26,184 nucleotides of DNA from CAISDA01 sp050258555 (GTDB lineage Bacteria > Bacteroidota > Ignavibacteria > UBA10030 > UBA8401): the NCBI GenBank assembly GCA_050258555.1, contig JBLMZA010000148.1, positions 1 to 26,184 of the forward strand, in the 5' to 3' direction. The position numbers were made by a program, and so were the translations under genes. Position 1 is the stretch's first letter. Each line of letters begins with the position of its first letter. This document shows, piece after piece, positions 16,369 through 23,770 of this stretch. The notes under the pieces are model-generated. The model was not told where the DNA came from and searched no databases. It saw nothing but the letters and a program-made list of their open reading frames with translations.

Positions 16369-17450
16369 GTCGTGATCAATGAGAGAAAGTGGCCGATCCG
16401 TTCGTCAAGTGTGTCGCTTCCGTCAAGCTGCCTGTTCCAACCGGAAAACTGATGCGAGCGTTCCAATGCGCGCGCAAGATCGAATTCCTCCTGCCGTTCG
16501 GAATAAAAAATGTTCATCGACGAAAGACGCCGCGCGAGGTATTCCTGCTCGGTCTGTCCCGGCGTCGGAACGAGCACGGCCTGCTTTCCGAGCGCGGCAA
16601 GATCCATGATCGTGCTGTATCCCGAGCGGGCGACGATGCATGCCGAGGCGTTCATCACGCGGTTGAGTTCTACGGCTGTGAGCGACGGCACGATCTCGAC
16701 CGATCCTTCCGTTGCGCATTCGTGGCCGGATTCCGGAATCCCCTGCACGATGATCGCGCGAAGTCCGAGCGGAGCGATCTGCCGGCGGATGATTGTTTCG
16801 AAGATCGTGCGCTGCGGCTCGGGTCCCGACAGCACGATGGCGCAGTCGTACCGGATGGGCACGCGCGCCGGGCGCAGCCTCGAGAGCGGACCGATGAAGT
16901 AAGTCTGTTCCGGAAGCGCGCGGCCGTGCGAGAGCAGGCCCGAAAGGTTGACTGCGTCGCGGCTGTCCGGCACCCAGCATTCGGTATAACGTTTCATGAG
17001 CGAGGCATGCGCAAGGCGAAGCAGAGGCTGCGTCCAGGCAAAGAGCCGGGGCGTCATGATCGAGACCTGATGTGTCATGTAGACGCACGGCACTTTCGAG
17101 GAATAGAGTCCGAACCGGTTATCGGAAACGATGCCGTCGATGCGGAGCGCGGAGACGAGTCGGTCGACCGTCCGGCGTTCGTGCAGGAATGTGGACACGA
17201 TGTGCGGCGCCTGCCGCACGATGGAAGAGACCATCGACGCGTTCCCGGCATACGTGATCTCGAGATCGCGCAGCAGGTGGAGCTCGTCATCGGGCAGTTC
17301 GTTCTTCAGGAATGTGTACGGCCGGCCGTCGGCCGCGAGAACGGGTTCCGCGCCGTGCGCGCGGAAGCGTTCAATAACGGGTATACAGCGGCTGGCGTGG
17401 CCCAGTCCCCAGTTGAGCGGAGCAATGAGTATGCGTTTTTTTCGTGCCAT
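16365..17450 (-). CDS. MurG-like glycosyltransferase (GT28 type)
   Basis: The protein has 361 residues starting MARKKRILIAPLNWG. The N-terminal loop NWGLGHASR (13-21) and the donor-binding stretch beginning RSGYSTIMDLAALGKQ (275-290), followed by VPTPGQTEQEYLA (294-306), are typical of GT-B enzymes of the MurG/UDP-glucuronosyltransferase group, which use a UDP-sugar and a membrane-embedded lipid acceptor. The start has the best ribosome site in the block (AAGGGGA, 17454-17460), overlapping the stop of the GT2 gene. The frame continues upstream but only antisense to that GT2 gene. It likely adds a hexosamine or hexuronic acid to the glycolipid made by the nearby GT2 enzymes; the sugar is a guess. 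Confidence 0.87.
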   Translation of the reverse strand: MARKKRILIAPLNWGLGHASRCIPVIERFRAHGAEPVLAADGRPYTFLKNELPDDELHLLRDLEITYAGNASMVSSIVRQAPHIVSTFLHERRTVDRLVSALRIDGIVSDNRFGLYSSKVPCVYMTHQVSIMTPRLFAWTQPLLRLAHASLMKRYTECWVPDSRDAVNLSGLLSHGRALPEQTYFIGPLSRLRPARVPIRYDCAIVLSGPEPQRTIFETIIRRQIAPLGLRAIIVQGIPESGHECATEGSVEIVPSLTAVELNRVMNASACIVARSGYSTIMDLAALGKQAVLVPTPGQTEQEYLARRLSSMNIFYSERQEEFDLARALERSHQFSGWNRQLDGSDTLDERIGHFLSLITT

Positions 17451-17453
17451 CGT

Positions 17454-17460
17454 TCCCCTT
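17454..17460 (-). promoter_or_regulatory. Ribosome binding site of the GT28 gene
   Basis: AAGGGGA read on the minus strand lies 3 nt before the ATG at 17450, slightly closer than ideal, and overlaps the stop codon of the preceding GT2 gene. It supports this start and suggests termination-reinitiation coupling. Confidence 0.5.
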
Positions 17461-18568
17461 ACAGCTTCCGTTCCTTCCACACCACTTTCCCTCCGAGAAA
17501 GACGATGAAGGGAAGAAGCACCACATAGAGCAGAAAATAGAGTTCGAAGAGCAGAAAATGTCCGATCCGTGCGCGCCGACCCAGACGCCGGAGTACGGCA
17601 TATAGGAACATGAAATCGGTCGCGCCTTTCACGGCGATGCCGGCGGCGAAGACGCTCCACTGCATGAGCGAAGGCCACAGAAGCTGCGCCGCGATCGCAA
17701 CGTGGATTGTGAAGCCGATGATGAACAGGAAGATGCCCTGCGATTGGATTTCTTTGCCGCCCACGGCCCACCGGCGCTTCTGCCGGTAGAGATCGATCCA
17801 GCGCTCGCAGGCCCGGCTCGTGATCAAGGTTTCGCTGCCCATGGGGAAGCGGTAGCGCCAGCGGCCGGAGCGGACGATCGCCTTGAAGAGCGCAAAGTCC
17901 TCTGTCACGCTGAAGGGAATGCCGCGATAACCGCCGACTTCATTGTAGGCAGTGCGCCGGAATGAAAAATTGTTGCCGATGCAGCTCATGGGCATCTTCA
18001 ATCCGATGGCTGCCGCGCCGATGCCGAGTATGTATGCCAGATCGAGCGACTGCATGCCGCTGAACGCGTCCTGCACGTCGAGCAGCGTAAATCCGGCCAC
18101 GATGCCCGTGTCCTTCGAGAAATGGCGGACGGTGTTGCGCACCCACAACGGATGAGCCGTGCAGTCGGCATCGGTCATCATGACGATCTCGCCGTGCGCA
18201 TGGTCGATGCCCTGCGCCAGCGCATTGGCCTTGCCGCGCAGCGCTCCGGAGGACGGCTCGGCCTGCACGAGATGAATGAAGGGAAAGCGCCGTGCATAGT
18301 CTTCGACGATCGAGGAGGTGCGGTCCGATGACTGATCGTTGACGACGATGACCTCAAGCATGTTCTTGGGATAGTCGATCGCAGAGAGCGAATCGAGGCA
18401 TGTGCCGATCGTGTGCTCTTCGTTTCGGGCGGCAACGACGATCGTGACCGAAGGCTCATAGGCCGGATCGACCGGACCGCGCGTGCGCGCAAGGCCGACG
18501 ATCAGGATGATGCCCTGGAGGAAATACAGAATGCCGATGGAAAGAAAAATAATCTCGATGATTGTCAT
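17459..18568 (-). CDS. Membrane glycosyltransferase family 2, paralogue C
   Basis: The protein has 369 residues starting MTIIEIIFLS, with an N-terminal membrane segment (4-26). The GT-A domain holds VAARNEE (45-51), DQSSDRT (78-84), the DxD motif MTDADC (131-136), TED (222-224, general base region) and Q-x-x-R-W as QKRRW (263-267). About three membrane segments follow, and the chain ends VVWKERKL. This layout (one segment, catalytic domain, C-terminal membrane domain) is that of ceramide-glucosyltransferase/HpnI-like and other lipid-acceptor GT2 enzymes acting at the inner membrane. Two paralogues lie at 20343 and 22463. The gene starts 13 bases after the deacetylase stop. Confidence 0.9.
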   Translation of the reverse strand: MTIIEIIFLSIGILYFLQGIILIVGLARTRGPVDPAYEPSVTIVVAARNEEHTIGTCLDSLSAIDYPKNMLEVIVVNDQSSDRTSSIVEDYARRFPFIHLVQAEPSSGALRGKANALAQGIDHAHGEIVMMTDADCTAHPLWVRNTVRHFSKDTGIVAGFTLLDVQDAFSGMQSLDLAYILGIGAAAIGLKMPMSCIGNNFSFRRTAYNEVGGYRGIPFSVTEDFALFKAIVRSGRWRYRFPMGSETLITSRACERWIDLYRQKRRWAVGGKEIQSQGIFLFIIGFTIHVAIAAQLLWPSLMQWSVFAAGIAVKGATDFMFLYAVLRRLGRRARIGHFLLFELYFLLYVVLLPFIVFLGGKVVWKERKL

Positions 18569-18581
18569 TGTCAGTCTATAA

Positions 18582-19202
18582 TCAGGGAAGCCGCTCGAAT
18601 GCCAGTCCCGTGTCTTTGATGCGCCGGATGAGCGTATCAAGGAGCGGAGCGATGCGGCCTTCCGTCAATCCGTTGTCATGCAGAACCACGATGGCGCCCG
18701 GAGCAATCGCATCCATCGTGCGCGCGATGATGCGCGCGTCGGGCGCGGCGGTGAACTCTCCGGCCATCACCGTCCACATGGCGATGCGGCATCCGGCTTC
18801 GCGCGCCGCGGCGACCGTCTTCCAGGTGAAGAAGCCGAACGGGGGACGGAACCACACCGGGCGCACGGCGGCCGAATGTTCGATCAGCGCGCGCGTCGCT
18901 TCAATTTCATCGCGTGTGCGGCGCCTGGATGCGGCAAGCGCGCGCGTATGCGTCCAGGCGTGTATGCCGAGCGTGTGCCCGGCCGACGCGGCCTGGCGCA
19001 CGAGCGCTTCGCGGCCTTCGATGTTGCAGCCGCTCAGGAAGAACGACGCCGGCACATTGTGCCGCGCCAGCACATCGAGCACGGCGGGAGTCGCATTCGT
19101 GTGCGGCCCGTCATCGAACGTCAGAAAGACGTTCGGCGAATCCATTTTCCACAGAAGCGACGGAAACAATCGCGCATGCAGTGTGCCGGTTGTCAGGAAC
19201 AT
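18582..19202 (-). CDS. Polysaccharide deacetylase (NodB/CE4)
   Basis: The protein has 206 residues and is a compact NodB domain without a clear signal peptide. Motif 1 is TFDDGPH (28-34, Asp30 and Asp31), motif 2 HAWTHT (81-86, metal ligands His81 and His85), motif 3 FRPPFG (118-123) and motif 5 LHDN (174-177). All catalytic residues are therefore present, unlike the divergent homologue at 4380-5912. CE4 enzymes remove N-acetyl groups from GlcNAc-type sugars. In this setting it may de-N-acetylate a glycolipid headgroup, analogous to the GlcN step in hopanoid and GPI synthesis. It starts with an ATG 39 bases after the radical SAM stop, and a palindrome lies between them. Confidence 0.92.
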   Translation of the reverse strand: MFLTTGTLHARLFPSLLWKMDSPNVFLTFDDGPHTNATPAVLDVLARHNVPASFFLSGCNIEGREALVRQAASAGHTLGIHAWTHTRALAASRRRTRDEIEATRALIEHSAAVRPVWFRPPFGFFTWKTVAAAREAGCRIAMWTVMAGEFTAAPDARIIARTMDAIAPGAIVVLHDNGLTEGRIAPLLDTLIRRIKDTGLAFERLP

Positions 19203-19218
19203 ATTCCAATTGCGTTTT

Positions 19219-19235
19219 TCACCCCGGAGGGGTGA
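19219..19235. other. Perfect hairpin between the radical SAM and deacetylase genes
   Basis: TCACCCC-GGA-GGGGTGA is a perfect 7-bp stem with a 3-nt loop in the 39-bp gap. On the minus strand it is followed by AAAAACG, so it is not a standard terminator. It could stabilise RNA between two coupled genes or be one copy of a dispersed repeat; only one copy was noticed here. Confidence 0.5.
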
Positions 19236-19241
19236 CAGATA

Positions 19242-20243
19242 TTAGGTCGTCGAGATCCCGGCGCGAGGCTTCGGCGCCCGTCCGAGCAGCTCGGCGAAAT
19301 ACGGCTGTATCGTGCCGAACGCGTCGTGCACCGACGTGTACGACGATGTCGCAAAATACTGGTACCATCCGCAGTGCTTGTCGCAGGCGGTCATCACATT
19401 GCGCAGCTTCTGCGCCTGCTTGGTCTGCACGAACTCCATGAGCGACGTCTCGAGCAGATTCATGCCGCGGTAGGGAAGCACGCGGCACGGATAATAGAGC
19501 GTGCCGTCGGTGTCGATGATGATCGAGGAGGAGGAGCAGGTTCCCTCTTCCACATTCCTGTAGAAATTGTCGGGCGTGATGATGACGTTCGGATACTGCT
19601 TCTTGAGCGCAAGCACCTTGTCGCGGAATGCGTAGAATTCCGGGTAATAATCCTTCGTGCCTTCCAGATGCACCGCCGGCATGATCACGATCTTTGCGCC
19701 CGCTTCCCAGCAGCGCCGGACCTTGTAATCGAGGCGGTCGATGTCCTTGTTCGTCACCACCGTCTGCACGCAGACGCTTGAGCCGAATGCGACGAATTCC
19801 TCCAGCTGGTCGAACATTTCCAGGTTCACATGGCCTTCATCGATCGAGATGTGGAGGAAGTCGATATACTTGCAGTATTCACGCATCGGGTAGTCCGTGG
19901 CGAGTCCGCGTTCGCTCGTGGTGACCATGAGATAAAACGGCTGCGTCCGCGCGTACTTCACCACTTCGAGAAAATCGGGACGCAGCAAGGGCTCGCCGCC
20001 TTCCATGCTCAGAAGGAAAATACTCGAGCGCCCGACGTTGTCCAGCACCTTGAATACGCCTTCGGTCGGAAGTCCCGGCTGTGGATCCTGCCAGAGGTTG
20101 CAGAAGCGGCACTTGAAGTTGCACGTCAGGTTGATCTTATAGGAGGCATAGAATGGATAGGTGACGCCTTGGTCCTGATGCCGGTAATTGTACCAGAGAT
20201 ATTTCAATGTCTGTGCATACTTCGATGCGGGAAGATAACGCAT
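19242..20243 (-). CDS. Radical SAM enzyme with SPASM-like C-terminal cysteines
   Basis: The protein has 333 residues from the ATG giving MRYLPASKYA; earlier in-frame starts would add a cysteine-containing leader with no family resemblance. The [4Fe-4S]/SAM motif is C41-x3-C45-x2-C48 (NLTCNFKCRFCNLW), with the SAM-binding GGEP at 82-85. Cys236, 253, 287 and 291 (as TCSSS, YPCR, ACDKHCGW) look like ligands of an auxiliary cluster, as in SPASM/twitch enzymes. The substrate is unknown. In this glycolipid-like cluster it could modify a lipid or sugar headgroup, as HpnH/HpnJ do for hopanoids, or a peptide. A purine-rich AAAGAGA lies 5 nt before the start. The 99-bp upstream gap holds a candidate promoter. 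Confidence 0.88.
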   Translation of the reverse strand: MRYLPASKYAQTLKYLWYNYRHQDQGVTYPFYASYKINLTCNFKCRFCNLWQDPQPGLPTEGVFKVLDNVGRSSIFLLSMEGGEPLLRPDFLEVVKYARTQPFYLMVTTSERGLATDYPMREYCKYIDFLHISIDEGHVNLEMFDQLEEFVAFGSSVCVQTVVTNKDIDRLDYKVRRCWEAGAKIVIMPAVHLEGTKDYYPEFYAFRDKVLALKKQYPNVIITPDNFYRNVEEGTCSSSSIIIDTDGTLYYPCRVLPYRGMNLLETSLMEFVQTKQAQKLRNVMTACDKHCGWYQYFATSSYTSVHDAFGTIQPYFAELLGRAPKPRAGISTT

Positions 20244-20274
20244 GTGGTCTCTTTCACAGGATAATGGAAACAGC

Positions 20275-20302
20275 GTCCCGGCGGTGCCGCTGAAAACGGG
20301 AC
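20275..20302 (-). other. Inverted repeat in the radical SAM leader
   Basis: GTCCCG (20275-20280) and CGGGAC (20297-20302) form a 6-bp stem around a smaller CGGC/GCCG hairpin. It lies between the candidate promoter and the start codon, in the 5' untranslated region, and may affect transcript stability or translation. No T run follows. Confidence 0.35.
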
Positions 20303-20313
20303 AGATGCACATA

Positions 20314-20342
20314 AAAATACCAATAATGTTGCCGTATTGCAA
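20314..20342 (-). promoter_or_regulatory. Candidate promoter of the radical SAM gene
   Basis: TTGCAA (20342-20337 on the minus strand), 17 nt, then TATTTT (20319-20314). The -35 box abuts the stop codon of the upstream GT2 gene, in the largest gap (99 bp) of this half of the block. An internal promoter here would let the radical SAM gene and those downstream be expressed apart from the first three genes. Confidence 0.35.
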
Positions 20343-21494
20343 TCATTTCTTCGCGGCGCGCCCGACGGCGCGGCCTTTCCATTCGAATTTCGCGAAATAG
20401 CCGCCAATGACCGCGATGAAGATGACGGGAATGTGCAGAACGGCCGCGGGGATGTAGTATTTCAGAAGCGTGCGCGTGTTCGTGAGTCCTGTGAAGCGGC
20501 GCAGGATGAGATAGTCGACCACAAACTTCGGCGCATATCCGGCGGCAAAGAGCAGGGCGTAGAGCGGATCGAAGAACGCCGCGATCGCCGTTCCCGTCAG
20601 GAGCAGGTAATAGAGGAATGTCGCCACGAGGAAGCCGAGCGTTTCCGGATGGTAGTCGGATGTCTGTGCCGCCCAGCGCATGCGCTGCCGGAAAAACTGC
20701 GCCCACGTCGAGACGGGCAGCGTGGTGACCTGCGCCCGGGCATCGAGCACGAAGCCGACGCTCCAGGGCGTTTCGGCGGCGATGCGCTGCGCAAGGAGCG
20801 AATCGTCTCCGGTGTTCATCGATGCGAGCGCCGCATAGCCGCCCGCCCGATCGTAGGCCGCGCGGCGATAGGCCATGTTGGAACCGTTGCAGTTATTGAC
20901 CGAGCCGTTGCCGATCGCGCCGGCGGCGCAGGCGGTGTGCGAGAGAAAATCGAGGAACTGTATGCCGAAGAGAAGCGGCGATGCGTCACCGCGGTTTTCG
21001 AACACCGTCGTGCCGGTCACGACGCCGACCGAATCTTCAAACTGCTTCATGCATGCGGCAATCCAGCCGGGCTGCACGAAGCAGTCGGCATCGGTCGTGA
21101 AGATGATTTCGCCATGACTCGCTCCGATTCCCGCCTCGAGGGCATTGATCTTCGGCGAGACTCCCGCGGGACGATCGGTCACATGCAGCAGGCGCACCGA
21201 TGAATGATCGGCGCAGAATCCGCGCACGATCTCCGCCGTGCGGTCCGTCGACTGGTCGTCGATCACGATGATCTCGAGCTTTTCCTTCGGGTATTCCTGT
21301 GCAAGCAGCGAGGCGACGCATTCGCCGATCGAGGCTTCTTCGTTGCGTGCGGGGACCAGCACGCTGACGGAGGGCTGTGCGGTATTCGTTCCGGCATTCA
21401 GGCGCGAGAGTCCGCGCAGGAAACCGATGATCTCGCGCAGATAGATCACGCCGCAGAGAGCGAGCACAACGCCGATTTTCAACATGAGTGTCAT
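20343..21494 (-). CDS. Membrane glycosyltransferase family 2, paralogue B
   Basis: The protein has 383 residues from the ATG giving MTLMLKIGVV; a GTG two codons earlier is also possible and neither has a good ribosome site. The architecture matches the paralogues at 17459 and 22463: N-terminal membrane segment (5-26), VPARNEE (47-53), DDQSTDRT (79-86), DxD in TTDADC (133-138), GDD (229-231), Q-x-x-R-W as QRMRW (270-274), then a C-terminal membrane domain and a basic tail FEWKGRAVGR. A cytoplasmic-face enzyme using a nucleotide sugar and a lipid acceptor is expected. A seven-base gap separates the chosen ATG from the stop of the UPF0104 gene. Confidence 0.9.
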   Translation of the reverse strand: MTLMLKIGVVLALCGVIYLREIIGFLRGLSRLNAGTNTAQPSVSVLVPARNEEASIGECVASLLAQEYPKEKLEIIVIDDQSTDRTAEIVRGFCADHSSVRLLHVTDRPAGVSPKINALEAGIGASHGEIIFTTDADCFVQPGWIAACMKQFEDSVGVVTGTTVFENRGDASPLLFGIQFLDFLSHTACAAGAIGNGSVNNCNGSNMAYRRAAYDRAGGYAALASMNTGDDSLLAQRIAAETPWSVGFVLDARAQVTTLPVSTWAQFFRQRMRWAAQTSDYHPETLGFLVATFLYYLLLTGTAIAAFFDPLYALLFAAGYAPKFVVDYLILRRFTGLTNTRTLLKYYIPAAVLHIPVIFIAVIGGYFAKFEWKGRAVGRAAKK

Positions 21495-21501
21495 GAACAC
21501 G

Positions 21502-22461
21502 TTACTTTCGTTTGTTGAAGCGCATGAGCATGATCAGGCCCAACGCCGCGGGCAGAACGACGTTCACCGCGAAGATGCAGAGCGATCCGTTCAGCGCCGC
21601 CTCCGCCGGCACGCCCATGCGCAGATAGAAAAAGACCGAAGCGCTTTCGCGCACGCCGAGATCTCCGATGGAGACGGGAAGCACGACCGATTTCACAAAC
21701 AGCACGATCGGCACGCACAACAGCGTCGATGCGAGCGAGGCAGGCGCGAAGGCGTTGACGAAACAGTGATACTGGAGTATGATGATGCCGAAGAGGACGA
21801 GCGTCTGCAGCGTATAGCTCGCGGCATGGCCCGTGCTGAACCCGGTTTCAAAGACCGAGAGCGGCGCATAGAACCGGTGCGCGCGCACGCGCGCGGGCAG
21901 ACGATGCAGCAGCGCCTTTGCCGCGCCGGGCATGAGCATGATCATCGATGCAATGCAGCAGCAGAGGGCGGCAAGGAGCGTGAGTCCGATGCCCCATGCG
22001 GAAGGAAGATACAAGGGAAAATACACGAGCGCGCTTGCTAGTCCTAGCACGATCGTCATGCCGAGCACGTAGATGCGGTCGATCGCCGCCATCGCCAGCA
22101 CGGTGAGACGATGTTCGGCGCCGAGTCCGTAGAGGCGTCCGCCGATCTCGCCGAGCTGTCCCGGTGTGAAGAATCCGGCCGGAAATCCCGCAGCAAGCGA
22201 TGCGAAGACCTGCGCATTGCCCGGCGTGAGGCGCGAGGCGCGAAGAAGGAAGCGCCAGCGGATGAACTGCATCCAGAGCTGGGGGATGAGGAGCACAACG
22301 CCTGCGGCGATCCATTCGGGGCGGGCCAGGCGGATCGAGCGTGCGATCGCGCCGGCGTCCACATAGTGGAAGAGCGCGCCGAGCAGCACGATCGCGGCGG
22401 CGGCTTTCAGCACGGCTGCGGCCGCAGGATGCTGACGCACCCATTGCATGGCTCTCACCAT
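21502..22461 (-). CDS. UPF0104/LPG-synthase-TM family membrane protein (HpnL/AglD-like)
   Basis: The protein has 319 residues starting MVRAMQWVRQ; the ATG is one base from the stop of the preceding GT2 gene (TGATATG). About eight hydrophobic segments are present. FFTPGQLGEIGGRL (97-110), with its G-x2-GE-x3-R core, and the C-terminal PVSIGDLGVRESA are the two conserved motifs of the lysylphosphatidylglycerol-synthase transmembrane region. The soluble aminoacyl-transfer domain of MprF is absent. Stand-alone members include HpnL (hopanoid clusters) and AglD-type proteins and are thought to flip or transport glycolipids or isoprenoid lipids. Its place between two GT2 genes makes flipping of their product an attractive guess. 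Confidence 0.9.
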   Translation of the reverse strand: MVRAMQWVRQHPAAAAVLKAAAAIVLLGALFHYVDAGAIARSIRLARPEWIAAGVVLLIPQLWMQFIRWRFLLRASRLTPGNAQVFASLAAGFPAGFFTPGQLGEIGGRLYGLGAEHRLTVLAMAAIDRIYVLGMTIVLGLASALVYFPLYLPSAWGIGLTLLAALCCCIASMIMLMPGAAKALLHRLPARVRAHRFYAPLSVFETGFSTGHAASYTLQTLVLFGIIILQYHCFVNAFAPASLASTLLCVPIVLFVKSVVLPVSIGDLGVRESASVFFYLRMGVPAEAALNGSLCIFAVNVVLPAALGLIMLMRFNKRK

Positions 22462-22462
22462 A

Positions 22463-23584
22463 TCAGCGGCGCGTGCCTTTCCAGTCGAACTGGCCCACAT
22501 AGCCCAGGGGACCGATGATGAGGTTGTAGAGCACAAACAGGATTTCGAGCGGAACGATGTTCGGAAGAAGCTCGCGGTTGTCGAAGAACAGCGTTCCCTC
22601 GCGCACGATGAAATAATCGATGGCGAGCTTCGCCGCCGCAACGATGAGTCCCGCAACGGGAAAGAGAATGATCGTGAAGAGCACGACGGCGTTGAAGGCG
22701 TGCGCCGAAGCGAAGATGAGCTTCATCGTACGGGGATAGTACTTGCCGGCCGAGAAATGGCGCTTGCGCTGGTTGACGAACTCGTCGAGCGTCTCCGGAG
22801 GCTCGGTCACCACCACGCTCTCGGGCGTGGTCATGTAGCGGATCTCCCAGTCGGTCTCGCGCTGCACCAGCTGTATGAAGAGATCGTCGTCGCCCGAGAC
22901 AGACTGCCTGATTTTATTGAAGCCGCCGACCTGCTCGAAGACCCTGCGCCGGTAGGCGAAGTTGCGTCCCGTGCACATGTAGGCGCTGTCGAGTCCCACG
23001 CCGGCGGCGGCGCCGATCGTGTTCTTCAGCTCCTCATAGCGCAGGAAGCGGTCGCCCCACCGGTGTGCGAAGGACGCCGTGGCTTTCCATTCGAACGGCG
23101 AATAGCCGGCGACGACGCCGACTTCGGGCGTGAACGCCTTCACCACTTCGCGCAGCCATTGCGGGGAAGGATAGGAGTCGGCATCGGTAAAAAGGAGCAG
23201 ATCGTGTTTGGCCGAGCGGATGCCCTCGTCCAGCGCATTCTTCTTGGGCGGGAGGCCGTTCGACACCCGTTCGATGCCGATGAGGCGGATGAACGGAAAT
23301 TTGGCGCGCATATTCATCACGATGTCCGCCGTGCCGTCGGTCGACCGGTCGTTCACCACGATGATCTCGTACATATCCTTGGGGTAATTCTGCTTGGCGA
23401 GCGCGTGGAGGCAGCGGCCGATCGATTCCTCCTCGTTGCGCGCGGCGACGATGACGGAGACCGACTGCAGCTCGGTGTTGACCGGATAGGAAAGGCGGCG
23501 GAGTCCCTTGATAATCAGTGCGTGGATGAAGCCGTAGGCAATGAACAGGACCGCAACGAGAATGAACCAGAAGTAGGTCAGCAT
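22463..23584 (-). CDS. Membrane glycosyltransferase family 2, paralogue A
   Basis: The protein has 373 residues from the ATG giving MLTYFWFILV, chosen because the paralogues also begin just before their first membrane segment; an in-frame GTG ten codons upstream (23614) cannot be excluded. Motifs are VAARNEEESIG (46-56), DRSTDGT (79-85), DxD in FTDADS (132-137) and GDDD (231-234). The position occupied by Q-x-x-R-W in the paralogues reads QRKRH (272-276), so the Trp is replaced by His. The chain ends FDWKGTRR after a hydrophobic C-terminal domain. It is the first gene of the long minus-strand block, divergent from der across 186 bases; I could not pick a convincing promoter for it. Confidence 0.9.
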   Translation of the reverse strand: MLTYFWFILVAVLFIAYGFIHALIIKGLRRLSYPVNTELQSVSVIVAARNEEESIGRCLHALAKQNYPKDMYEIIVVNDRSTDGTADIVMNMRAKFPFIRLIGIERVSNGLPPKKNALDEGIRSAKHDLLLFTDADSYPSPQWLREVVKAFTPEVGVVAGYSPFEWKATASFAHRWGDRFLRYEELKNTIGAAAGVGLDSAYMCTGRNFAYRRRVFEQVGGFNKIRQSVSGDDDLFIQLVQRETDWEIRYMTTPESVVVTEPPETLDEFVNQRKRHFSAGKYYPRTMKLIFASAHAFNAVVLFTIILFPVAGLIVAAAKLAIDYFIVREGTLFFDNRELLPNIVPLEILFVLYNLIIGPLGYVGQFDWKGTRR

Positions 23585-23656
23585 AATGTCTTGAAAGTAC
23601 TGAAAAACATGCACGGATGCAATGAACGCCGCGGCAGAATATTCGGCGCGGCTTCA

Positions 23657-23685
23657 TTGATAGTCACACGGTTTTTGCCTATTTT
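23657..23685 (+). promoter_or_regulatory. Candidate promoter of der
   Basis: TTGATA (23657-23662), a 17-nt spacer and TATTTT (23680-23685) give five and four matches to the sigma-70 boxes with ideal spacing. Transcription would start near 23692, giving a leader of about 80 nt that includes the dispersed repeat just before der. The region sits in the divergent gap, and the flanking AT-rich stretch could also serve the minus-strand GT2 gene. Confidence 0.45.
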
Positions 23686-23738
23686 ACATATATTCAATCG
23701 TTTTCTTTTCGTCACTGCTCAACGGCTCAGAAGACTCT

Positions 23739-23770
23739 GTCATTCTGAGCGAAGCGAAGAATCCCGGCGC
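23739..23770. repeat. Dispersed 'HSERSEES'-type repeat abutting der
   Basis: The sequence TGTCATTCTGAGCGAAGCGA and the following bases to 23770 match the intergenic repeat known from many Bacteroidota and other genomes, where chance translation gives CHSERSEESRR; that peptide is in frame here directly before the der start. It contains ATTCT/AGAAT arms (23742-23746 and 23758-23762) and a GCGAA tandem. It fills the place where a ribosome site should be. The match to the repeat family is from memory, not a search. Confidence 0.7.

Noticed and set aside
16389..17528. Open frame of 379 codons on the plus strand
   Set aside because: It is antisense to the MurG-like gene, whose motifs are intact; charged low-complexity product.
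22448..23770. Long open frame running into der from upstream, which would add about 440 residues to the protein
   Set aside because: It is antisense to the GT2 gene, has highly charged low-complexity sequence, passes through the dispersed repeat, and Der proteins begin just before the first P-loop.
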